From Mucor racemosus (lineage: Eukaryota; Mucoromycota; Mucoromycetes; Mucorales; Mucoraceae): DNA of 64,000 bases. The position numbers were made by a program, and so were the translations under genes. The stretch's first letter is position 1. Each line of letters begins with the position of its first letter. The stretch is taken from contig JAPEHQ010000001.1 of assembly GCA_027405735.1 (NCBI GenBank), positions 6,572,001 to 6,636,000 of the forward strand, written 5' to 3'. The notes under the pieces were generated by a model that did not search any database, was not told the origin of the DNA, and worked only from the letters and a program-made list of their open reading frames with translations. Of the stretch, positions 23,970 to 33,246 are shown one piece after another.

Positions 23970-24894
23970 TCTTGATAGGATTGCTAGTAAAATTGTATTA
24001 AAATATGATCTTTTAATTCTATTTACATGGTTCTATTCACATACCATTATGATACCGTTTGTTGACTACATAGTAGACATAATCTACAAGTTAATTTATT
24101 ACATATTAGTTTTATTCTGAAACATTCAAGTATACGATACATACAAAGCGCTGCGATAAAAAATAATGATGGAAAACATTTAGCCAAAAAAAGTTTAAAA
24201 TAGCCTAGAAAACGCATTGCATTTAATGAAAAAATCCAAGGTACAGCTTGCAGCATTTTCAATTATGATTTTAATAATAAGGCTTTCCAAGAAGTGGTCG
24301 TAAGCGTAGGTGTATATATACAGATGAGCGATATGGTTTCATTGTGTGCTCAAAGGCTTTTCTTTCTTTGTTCGTAGAAAATTATTTCAAGGGATATTAT
24401 GGCTATTGTTTATAATACAAACAATTAATAACCATATATAGATGCACTGAATGAACACAAATGTTCTTCGATCTGCAATAGTCGTTTTTTACATTCAAGA
24501 ATGAAAAATGTATCATGCGGATGTTCATTATTTCGCTTAATTAAATGATCAAGCCAAGAATGGAAGACAATATACGTTGTTTTATTGTACAATTTATTAT
24601 TTATAACAGAAAGGTACACATAATATCCCATGCTGTGTGTTATGAAGACTATTTGGGGTTTGCTATTTACATTAATTTGAAGATGAGCTTTCAAAAATGT
24701 TCATTAGTGTAATCGATCCAACAATATATCTAACATTCGATACTTGTTAGCCGATTATCCCACAAACAGAGTTCAATTATTTAAAAAGAGAGCTGTCGCA
24801 ATTATAGCGCTTGATAAGCCTATTTCAGACCGAAGTTAAATTTATAAGTCGATAATCGTCAAATTGTGAACCACCCGATTATTTTAATAAGTAA
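23970..24894. other. Gene-free stretch
   Basis: Promoter side of the coiled-coil gene, then sequence with short frames that lack ATG starts (for example 24425-24694 opens with TTG). Nothing supported. Confidence 0.35.
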
Positions 24895-25322
24895 ACATAT
24901 TGGTTCTTGCATGTATTGCTCTACATCAACAACGCATTGAATTGTATTGTCTATAATTTTTATTAACAAAAGCAAATGTAATTTAAAAACCCATTCCAGT
25001 AAAAAAATGCAATGGAATTTTGAGAACGGCACGATGCTCATGTTCAAACCAATTTGTGCCCATACGATCAGCTCATTATGCTCATGGTCAGATTTTATTA
25101 TTATGCACACATGGGATTAATGTTATGCACACGGACCGAATATAATTCTGCACATACAGGCTTTTAGTTGTGCTCGTATGCAGTTTCTTTTGTTGTGTCC
25201 ATGTGCATATTCTTACCTTTTTAACCATATTCAGTGGGCACAACAGCTCAGGCTATAGCGTACAGCCCACCTGGGCACAAAGAAATTATCTTGTGCAGCA
25301 CAGGTCGGCCGTAGTGGCTTCT
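24895..25322 (+). repeat. Interspersed repeat B, copy 1 (contains a ~23-bp degenerate tandem array)
   Basis: Matches the reverse complement of 30401-30832 from ATATTGGTTCTTGCATGTAT to GTCGGCCGTAGTG. The right half (about 25065-25270) is an array of degenerate 22-25 bp units around the word TTATGCACATA(N)GG, seen as TTATGCACACATGGG, TTATGCACACGGACC, TTCTGCACATACAGG and GTCCATGTGCATA. Copy 1 lacks about two units present in copy 2. Confidence 0.8.
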
Positions 25323-25691
25323 ATATATAAATCCTTTAAATTTGTGATTTTATGGACTTTTTTTGAATCCGGTTATATCATTTTATATTTCTCAAGTTAA
25401 ATCCATTATTAGGCTAATAATTTTGTAGGTTGTATCTCTGTTTTACTTAAAATAAGCCTTTGAATAATTAATAACAATACAGTCGAACCTTAATTTTTGT
25501 ATGAAATTTCGATACCTGCATCTTATAGCTGCTTGGGATATTTAAACAACCGCGTCCGGGCTGTCCGGTGATTTTTTCTAGAAATTTAAAGCTTAGAAAT
25601 ATTATTAGATGGCCGCTTTCGGCGATTGTTCGGCTTTTTTTTTTTTTTTTTTGGAAGAGTGACCATTGGCAAAAATATGAATCATATACTA

Positions 25692-26224
25692 TGTTGAATG
25701 CCACCACCAAGTACCACATTGTATCACCTTCTACAGTATCAATACATCTTACAATCTATTGATTACGACATGTATTGAAGTTGAAAGCCTTGATATCGGA
25801 TGTAAGAAACTCCTATCGTAATAAGTTTAATTTAGTAGTAATTACCAAGAACGCTTGGACCTAAACTATGATATCATATTAATTCATCCCAGCGGTTAAT
25901 TAGTCAAGTTAGCTACCAAATCAGCATCCAAGTACATTTAGCGCAGTATTGAAACAAAGCAATTCACAAGCTCTGCAAGAACGGTTAACTTATGATTGAT
26001 CCAATTCAATCGATAGATTACTATCAAACAGATCTAATGGTTTAATAGTGCCTTAAATTACAACTCAGGATCTCAATGTCAAATCAATATAAAAGGCCAT
26101 ACTTTTATATCTAAATAAGCGATATCTTGTTTTTATTATACAGTTGAAGAACTGATTCATTACTCATTCTCTTTTTATTGTATTCTTTTTTAAGCATTAT
26201 TCATCAAACCTGAAAAACACGACA
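25692..26224 (+). mobile_element. Solo LTR-like element, copy 1 (533 bp)
   Basis: Homologous end to end with 33416-33942. It starts TGTTG and ends CGACA, a short TG...CA inverted terminus typical of LTRs, and contains a TATAAAAGGCC promoter-like box about 140 bp from its 3' end followed by a pyrimidine-rich stretch. Unlike copy 2 no target duplication is visible (TACTA before, AGGCT after), so its flanks may have been rearranged. No adjacent gag/pol sequence was found. Confidence 0.6.
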
Positions 26225-26249
26225 AGGCTAAACCTTTTGCAATTCTGCG

Positions 26250-26400
26250 GATCAGCGCTAGAAGTACCTGCCATTGCAACGGGAGGTCATTTGGATTCAT
26301 TTTCCTTGAGAAGAACTGATGGACTTGCTGATTTTAGTAGGTGTAGATAGCAGGAGGTAACCAACTTGTTGCTCGAACTGGAAGAACGTACAATGACCTA
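26250..26400 (-). repeat. Short repeat I, copy 2
   Basis: Reverse-complement homologue of 7470-7612: GCTAGAAGTACC, CCATTGCAAC, GAGGTCATTTGGA in order. It directly follows the LTR-like copy and precedes a MITE-like fragment. Confidence 0.45.
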
Positions 26401-26410
26401 TAGATGCTGC

Positions 26411-26459
26411 TAGTATTGGTGTCGAGCCGGGTTTTGACAGCCAAATTTACTAGTATGCA
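26411..26459 (-). mobile_element. Truncated MITE-like element C, copy 1
   Basis: TAGTATTGGTGTCGAGCCGG through ACTAGTATGC matches the reverse complement of the first 50 bases of the elements at 31633 and 33175. The distal inverted terminus (GGGCTCGACA) is missing, so this copy is incomplete. Confidence 0.55.
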
Positions 26460-26594
26460 TATTATATTATGCATTAATGGAAAGAAAAACATTTGCTAGA
26501 CATATGCAAAACTTATTAAGAAAAAAAACAGGAGGATCATATTCGATGAGAAGCAAGGTCATCGGAGATTCTCTTTCGAAATTCATATTCTAAT

Positions 26595-26697
26595 ACCAAA
26601 GGGCTTCCCCTCTGGCGGGTTTGAACTCACGAATATGTGTGTCGCACTTAATTTGTAGCGCATGCGCCACCCGTTAAGCTTGTCACTCTCCTTTGGT
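26595..26697 (-). other. tRNA-like or tRNA-derived short element
   Basis: On the minus strand the segment opens and closes with an 8-bp complementary pair (ACCAAAGG / CCTTTGGT). It contains GTGGCGCATGCGCTAC, a 5-bp stem GCGCT/AGTGC around ACAAATTA, and a B-box-like GAGTTCAAACCC. Spacing between the B-box-like part and the closing stem is too long and the T-stem does not pair, so it is not a functional tRNA; a tRNA-derived SINE head or decayed tRNA is possible. Confidence 0.3.
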
Positions 26698-27460
26698 CTC
26701 CAATTGTAATCCCCATACATGTGAACCTGTATTTGTCAGTTTTTCAGTATTTGGTAAATGCAGCAAATTAAGATGTATTTTTTCTTTTTAAAAATGATAA
26801 TAGAGCTTTCTAGAAATTGGTAGTAGAAATCATCTGAAAAAATGCCAATTTGTGATGGATGAGAGTTATATGTAGATAACAATTATTTTCAATACAAATA
26901 AAATAAAGACTACAAGTGATTATATCACGGAGAACGTAGGGTCTTCATTATTATGTTAAAAAAGGAAGCCAGGAGCCATCAGGTCCTGGATTCTAAAAGT
27001 ATTTCTACCATTTCAATTCTATTTGGATGTCAGGTTCAATACGGGATTGAAATGAGATTTAACATAAATAATAGGGAAAAACCTACAATGGACATAAATA
27101 AAACTCAATGTTAGTACATTAATATTAAGCTGTATAACACAAAAATTGAATATGGATGAACATAAAGCAATATTTGCCAAAATGTGAGTTAGTATAATCA
27201 CATGAGCTACAACGCACAGAAACTCAAATGATATTTAACAGATGCGGCTGCATTGGAAAATTCAGTTTTTAGGTGTAGAAACATCTAGAATTATACTGAA
27301 AAACCAAAGTACGCATTATTCATTAAACTAAAGAATAAAGAGAGACACCAACTTTCCAATCCACCAGTGTTGAATGCAGATATCAATTATGTAATCTCTA
27401 CCAATGCGAAATAGTAATATGATATACTGTATGAATCAATCAGTTTGACAATTATAATCA

Positions 27461-27464
<4 letters not shown>

Positions 27465-27491
<27 letters not shown>
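27465..27491. repeat. (TAA)n microsatellite
   Basis: Nine TAA units just left of the palindrome. Confidence 0.9.
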
Positions 27492-27596
27492 AAATAGATC
27501 AAGTTTTTAAAGTAATGACAAAAAACTACCAACATTACAGTATGCTAGTAAATTTTAATTTAATACACTATCGTTCAATATGACCGAATACTAATT

Positions 27597-28082
27597 GAAG
27601 TGAACTAAGCTAGATTCCCATCATAAAATACCTAAATTAAATAATGTCATCTCATTTGAAACCATGCTATCAAAGATAAGGCTATATAGTAAATAGACAA
27701 TTGCATAAAGATAGCAAGGGTATAATATTCAAATAAGAGATGCTAAAATACTAAAGTAATGTGGGATATCCTAAATAAAAGATACAAAAAGTACATGCTT
27801 ATCAAGTAGAACAAGTAAGGGCTGTTCTGAAAGCATGATTAACAAACTATATTTAAAACACCGTTTTTGATCCACCAAAATCAATAACCAAACAACCCAA
27901 CATTTATACTCAAAATTAATGGAATCGTTGACAATTGCAATGCAATTGCAAGATAGTAAATCATCACCAAATAATATAAATAGAGACGTAGAATAACCAT
28001 TTTATTGCACATTATCCGTATTTTAATAAAGAAGGATTTTAACAGTATTCTTTATCGCTTTTTACACCCATATTTTACTGCA
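27597..28082 (+). repeat. Left arm of a large palindrome (repeat H)
   Basis: 486 bp starting GAAGTGAACTAAGC and ending TTTTACTGCA. It is the near-perfect reverse complement of 28202-28684, with only a few mismatches and a small indel near the outer end. The intervening spacer 28083-28201 is 119 bp. No coding frame. Confidence 0.95.
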
Positions 28083-28201
28083 GCACATCAAAATATCGCA
28101 ATTTTCACCACACAATAAAAGCACCTTTTATCAATCTTGATATCGTTTTAAATTGAGTATCAGTTTTTTATTTACCAGTTTTACTTTCTCTGATTCATTA
28201 G

Positions 28202-28684
28202 TGCAGTAAAATATGGGTGTAAAAAGCGATAAAGAATACTGTTAAAATCCTTCTTTATTAAAATACGGATAATGTGCAATAAAATGGTTATTCTACGTCT
28301 CTATTTATATTATTTGGTGATGATTTACTATCTTGCAATTGCATTGCAATTGTCAACGATTCCATTAATTTTGAGTATAAATGTTGGGTTGTTTGGTTAT
28401 TGATTTTGGTGGATCAAAAACGGTGTTTTAAATATAGTTTGTTAATCATGCTTTCAGAACAGCCCTTACTTGTTCTACTTGATAAGCATGTACTTTTTGT
28501 ATCTTTTATTTAGGATATCCCACATTACTTTAGTATTTTAGCATCTCTTATTTGAATATTATACCCTTGCTATCTTTATGCAATTGTCTATTTACTATAT
28601 AGTCTTATCTTTGATAGCATGGTTTCAAATGAGATAGCATTTAATTTAGGTATTTTATGATGGGAATCTAGCTTAGTTCACTTC
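28202..28684 (-). repeat. Right arm of the large palindrome (repeat H)
   Basis: Inverted partner of 27597-28082. It abuts the outer end of the larger inverted repeat at about 28686 with essentially no spacer. A third, diverged half-copy lies at 7149-7353. Confidence 0.95.
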
Positions 28685-28685
28685 A

Positions 28686-30045
28686 TGATGGATAGAAATT
28701 ACAGGACCAAGATGTTTTGTTTGCTTCAAGATTTTCAAAAGGGTTCAAAAGCATCCTTCATTAAACTCAACTAGAAGTTAAATACTTACCATATGCTATT
28801 AGTATTATCTTGTTTTTTATTTAATTGCTATATTATTAAAAATCAAGCTTTTCATAGCTTATAACAATGACAATAGGATGTTTCTGATTTCAGATTGGCG
28901 GCATTTATCATAAGGCGGACTGATAATACATTTGATACTACTGTTGATGGAACAAGTCAATTTAGTTTATGGAATTTGAATGAACATACCGAGGAACCAT
29001 TTGTAAGTACTTAAGTTAGTTCTGGTAAAGGATTGAATAAATTGGCTTGGGACAAAGAGGATAAAAAGGCAGCAATATGAGTACCAGTGATGCCCATGTT
29101 TATGTTTGTGATATTGGAGAGGTAAGACTGAAACTTAATGTAAATTACCTCATCTAGTGCAATAATTATAGAGTAAGACTATATTATTATCAAATAAAAT
29201 ACCACACAATATTAACATGTATAAAGATTTACAGTAATAAGCTTGAATCAAGTGGGTACAGCATCGTAGATTTTTGAAAAAGTTCTCAAATATCGTGAAA
29301 TCTCTTATTTTTAAGACTTACAGGGCTATAAGCGAAATATTAGTTTCAAAAATTATTCTTGTCCAGATCATCTATTTTGACATTTTTTAATTTTTTTTTT
29401 CTGATTTTGCAAATCTAGAGTTAATTGTACTAACAATTATAAAAACAAAAAATACATACATATAAAAAATTTAGTGCTGTATTTGTTCAATTAAAAATAA
29501 AAAATAATTTTATTGTAAAATATTACATGAAAATCCTTTAACCGAAAAACCGTTTTTTGGACAAAAGTGCAAAGTTTTATTACACAACTTTTAATATTAA
29601 GCTTTTATAAAATGCCTATTAGTTATAGCTACAATTTTCTCTCACGATATAGTATATTTAAACGTTGATTTTGGTATCAAAATTTGATTTTTCTGTTTTT
29701 TGATCAAAATCATGAGGGTTGGTAAGGATAAAATGATCCCCGAAAAATGTCCGCTACAAAAACTGAATTTTTAGACCTTACATGGTTAAATATAAGAAAA
29801 GTAAAAAAACGCTTTTTTATTTAAAACTGATATAGCATAGTATAAGAGACTTAGCCGTTCAATCTTGCTGTGTTGCTATGCTCAATTACGGCGTCGCCTT
29901 AGGGGCTCGCTTTTGCAATTTTTTAATGAATGTACGATATCACAGATGGTTTTTCTGGTAGAAAAATGTATGTTTCTATGATAGCAGATATAGCTTATTT
30001 TGTTTATTAGTTTATAGTTCATGCGCTGTAATGCTGCTTTTACAT
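28686..30045 (-). repeat. Left arm of a ~1.4-kb inverted repeat (family G, copy 2)
   Basis: Reverse complement of 31562-32996 with very high identity over about 1.36 kb. The right arm is longer by a 78-bp insertion (31633-31710). The inner ends are TTTTACAT at 30045 and ATGTAAAA at 31562; the spacer of 1.5 kb holds a hairpin element and repeat B. The arm carries the dynein-intermediate-chain-like fragment (28890-29125). Confidence 0.95.
28890..29125 (+). pseudogene. Dynein intermediate chain-like WD-repeat gene fragment inside repeat G
   Basis: The plus strand reads DNTFDTTVDGTSQFSLWNLN and then EHTEEPFVST, an in-frame TAA, then VSSGKGLNKLAWDKEDKKAA, a one-base frameshift, then SDAHVYVCDIGE and a GTAAG donor. 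This aligns with the last WD repeat region of cytoplasmic dynein 1 intermediate chain (family pattern DG..QFSLWNLN.DTE.P, then ALN..W, then SDG...VYDIGE). The fragment has an acceptor-like TTTCAG before it and the donor after it, so it was captured as genomic DNA with introns. A nonsense codon and a frameshift make it non-functional. Confidence 0.75.
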
Positions 30046-30084
30046 CACCATATTTTATTACCGCTACATGTTATCAATATATAT

Positions 30085-30102
30085 AGAGAGAGAGAGAGAG
30101 AG
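30085..30102. repeat. (AG)n microsatellite
   Basis: Nine AG units just inside the inner end of the left G arm. Confidence 0.95.
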
Positions 30103-30251
30103 GTGAATACGACATAAACTTTGCATGGATATAAAAGCGTTTCAAAGCTTCTAGAATTCATTAATTGAATAGTCATTTTGAGCAATCAAACAAACACCAT
30201 TAAGTTTTTTTGATTCATAATTATTTATATCATAATATATAAATATATATA

Positions 30252-30327
30252 CACTATGAAGAAAAAATCTCTTAATCCTCTTAATGTGGCACAATTAAGA
30301 GAATTAAGGCCATTTTTCTTCATAGTG
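30252..30327. mobile_element. 76-bp hairpin (foldback MITE-like) element
   Basis: CACTATGAAGAAAAAATC at the left end pairs with ATTTTTCTTCATAGTG at the right; the inner part (CTTAATCCTCTTAAT / ATTAAGAGAATTAAG) also pairs, so almost the whole element folds into one stem. It is flanked by ATA on both sides, a possible short target duplication, but the flank is TA-rich so this is weak. Confidence 0.6.
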
Positions 30328-30400
30328 ATATGCTCATAATTTTTAGCTTTTACTCACATTATCTCGCTTGGATCCAGTTGCATTCTTGATAGAGTCACTA

Positions 30401-30832
30401 CGGCCGACTTGTATTGCACATGATGATTTCGTTGTGCCCACTGAATATGGCTAAAAAGACAACAAGATGCACATGGCCACAATAAAAGAAACTGCACCCG
30501 AGCAAAATGCTAAGCCTGTACGTGCAGAATTATAGATTCTGTCTATGTGCATGACATTAATCCGATATGTGCATAATAGTATAATTGCCCATAAGCATAT
30601 CATTACCCCTATTTGCGCATAATAATAAAATCTGACCATGAGCATAATGAGCTGATCGTATGGGCACAAATTGGTATGTACTACATGAGCATCGTGCCGT
30701 TCTCAAAATTCCATTGCATTTTTTTTACTGGAATGGGTTTTTAAATTACATTTGCTTTTATTAATATAAATTATAGACAATACAATTCAATACGTTGTTG
30801 ATGTAGAGCAATACATGCAAGAACCAATATAT
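30401..30832 (-). repeat. Interspersed repeat B, copy 2 (inverted relative to copy 1)
   Basis: Reverse complement of 24895-25322, with a fuller tandem array (about 8-9 degenerate 22-25 bp units built on TTATGCACATA). It occupies part of the 1.5-kb spacer between the two G arms. Confidence 0.8.
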
Positions 30833-31632
30833 CTACGATTATCATCATTTGTAAATATGTTTATAGCTATAATTTTTACAGCAATAATACTTTTTGCTCG
30901 AGCATAAACTTAAATAACACTTACTGCTTAAATTTATATGTAATCCAACAAATCTAAGATTACATATATTACTTTATCACACATACAGTAAAATTTAAAC
31001 AAATTAGCCTTCTTTAAACTTACTATTTTAGTTTACAATTGTCAGCGGTAAAAAGATTTGTTTTCAAGTATACAGTAGCTAAGATCAAAATTATGGTTAT
31101 TAGACAAAACATTAGATTATTCTTTTTTTTTGTTTCTATATCATTTGAAATTTTATCACTTTCTTGGAACATTTCGTGGGTTTGTAGCCAGTTCTATCAT
31201 TTTAATGAGTAGATATAAATATCATTGCCTTCGATTTGATCTGGTAATCAAGAAATACGTCCAACAATACAGTAGTAATAATGGCATTGGATTTTAGAAT
31301 GGGGTTAAATGAAAATATCAGTCTCTAATACTGTATAACAACTGCTACCTATATTACAAATATTATTCCCTTAAGTTAGCATGCGTATTCAGGTAAAAGA
31401 AAAAAATACCAGCTTGATAATCTGATATGCCTTTTCAAACGGTAAATATATCCTTGGAATATGAAAACAAAAAGAGAGAAACAACACACGTAGAAAAGGA
31501 TTTTCAAGGCTTTATATTATTTAGCGCAATTAAAACCCTGCTAAATTGCACATTTCAGCAAATGTAAAAGCAGCATTACAGCGCATAAACCATAAACTAA
31601 ACAAAATAGGTAATATCTGTTATCATAGAAAC

Positions 31633-31710
31633 TAGGAATGTTGTCGAGCCCAGCTTATGCTAGTAAATTTGGCTGGAAAATCCCGGCTCGACACCAATAC
31701 TAATAAAAAC
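31633..31710 (+). mobile_element. MITE-like element C, copy 2, with empty-site evidence
   Basis: The segment TAGGAATGTTGTCGAGCC ... GGCTCGACACCAATACTA plus ATAAAAAC is absent from the matching positions of the left G arm (about 29975) and of copy 4 (about 33988), which read ATAGAAACATACATTT without a break. Termini are imperfect inverted repeats of about 18 bp. The insertion is followed by AAAC, which also precedes it, a probable 4-bp target duplication. The internal sequence (AGCTTATGCTAGTAAATTTG) has no coding capacity. Confidence 0.8.
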
Positions 31711-32554
31711 ATACATTTTTCTACCAGAAAAACCATCTGTGATATCGTACATTCATTAAAAAATTGCAAAAGCGAGCCCCTAAGGCGACGCCGTAATTGA
31801 GCATAGCAACACAGCAAGATTGAACGGCTAAGTCTCTTATACTATGCTATATCAGTTTTAAATAAAAAAGCGTTTTTTTACTTTTCTTATATTTAACCAT
31901 GTAAGGTCTAAAAATTCAGTTTTTGTAGCGGACATTTTTCGGGGATCATTTTATCCTTACCAACCCTCATGATTTTGATCAAAAAACAGAAAAATCAAAT
32001 TTTGATACCAAAATCAACGTTTAAATATACTATATCGTGAGAGAAAATTGTAGCTATAACTAATAGGCATTTTATAAAAGCTTAATATTAAAAGTTGTGT
32101 AATAAAACTTTGCACTTTTGTCCAAAAAACGGTTTTTCGGTTAAAGGATTTTCATGTAATATTTTACAATAAAATTATTTTTTATTTTTAATTGAACAAA
32201 TACAGCACTAAATTTTTTATATGTATGTATTTTTTGTTTTTATAATTGTTAGTACAATTAACTCTAGATTTGCAAAATCAGAAAAAAAAAATTAAAAAAT
32301 GTCAAAATAGATGATCTGGACAAGAATAATTTTTGAAACTAATATTTCGCTTATAGCCCTGTAAGTCTTAAAAATAAGAGATTTCACGATATTTGAGAAC
32401 TTTTTCAAAAATCTACGATGCTGTACCCACTTGATTCAAGCTTATTACTGTAAATCTTTATACATGTTAATATTGTGTGGTATTTTATTTGATAATAATA
32501 TAGTCTTACTCTATAATTATTGCACTAGATGAGGTAATTTACATTAAGTTTCAG

Positions 32555-32790
32555 TCTTACCTCTCCAATATCACAAACATAAACATGGGCATCACTGGTA
32601 CTCATATTGCTGCCTTTTTATCCTCTTTGTCCCAAGCCAATTTATTCAATCCTTTACCAGAACTAACTTAAGTACTTACAAATGGTTCCTCGGTATGTTC
32701 ATTCAAATTCCATAAACTAAATTGACTTGTTCCATCAACAGTAGTATCAAATGTATTATCAGTCCGCCTTATGATAAATGCCGCCAATCT
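32555..32790 (-). pseudogene. Second, inverted copy of the dynein intermediate chain-like fragment
   Basis: Mirror image of 28890-29125 inside the right G arm, with the same nonsense codon and the same frameshift. The gene fragment was therefore already dead before the arms were duplicated, or the arms have been homogenised since. Confidence 0.75.
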
Positions 32791-33174
32791 GAAATCAGAA
32801 ACATCCTATTGTCATTGTTATAAGCTATGAAAAGCTTGATTTTTAATAATATAGCAATTAAATAAAAAACAAGATAATACTAATAGCATATGGTAAGTAT
32901 TTAACTTCTAGTTGAGTTTAATGAAGGATGCTTTTGAACCCTTTTGAAAATCTTGAAGCAAACAAAACATCTTGGTCCTGTAATTTCTATTCATCAAAAT
33001 GTTGCAATTTCGACTACAGAATGAATGTATCTTTATCAATCTTGACTTCGATGTACATTGGGTATCAGTCTTTTTACCAGCTGTATTTTCTCTGATTGAT
33101 TAATATATAGTCAGTCATATTGAATGATGATTTGTAGCATTGCCAAAAAAAAAAAAAGAATAATGCATCAAGAG

Positions 33175-33243
33175 TAGGGATGCTGTCGAGCTCAGCTTAT
33201 ACTAGTAAATTTGGCTGGAAAACCCGGCGCGACACCAATCCTA
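33175..33243 (+). mobile_element. MITE-like element C, copy 3 (69 bp)
   Basis: TAGGGATGCTGTCGAGCT ... GGCGCGACACCAATCCTA, collinear with copy 2 through ACTAGTAAATTTGGCTGG. It lies exactly at the left boundary of G copy 4. Confidence 0.75.
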
Positions 33244-33246
33244 GTC

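Larger units (their letters stand above)
31425..32996 (+). repeat. Right arm of the ~1.4-kb inverted repeat (family G, copy 3)
   Basis: 31562-32996 is the inverted partner of 28686-30045. Extending left to 31425 the sequence is shared with copy 4 (33247 onward: TCTGATATGCC, GGAATATGAAAACAAAAAGA). The arm includes the 78-bp insertion at 31633-31710 and the same dynein-like fragment on its minus strand. Confidence 0.9.

Noticed and set aside
25065..25270. CRISPR-like array
   Set aside because: The units are degenerate, contiguous and spacer-less, in a eukaryotic repeat; no cas genes.
25687..26229. Target duplication for LTR-like copy 1
   Set aside because: Flanks are TACTA and AGGCT, not a duplication; only copy 2 has one.
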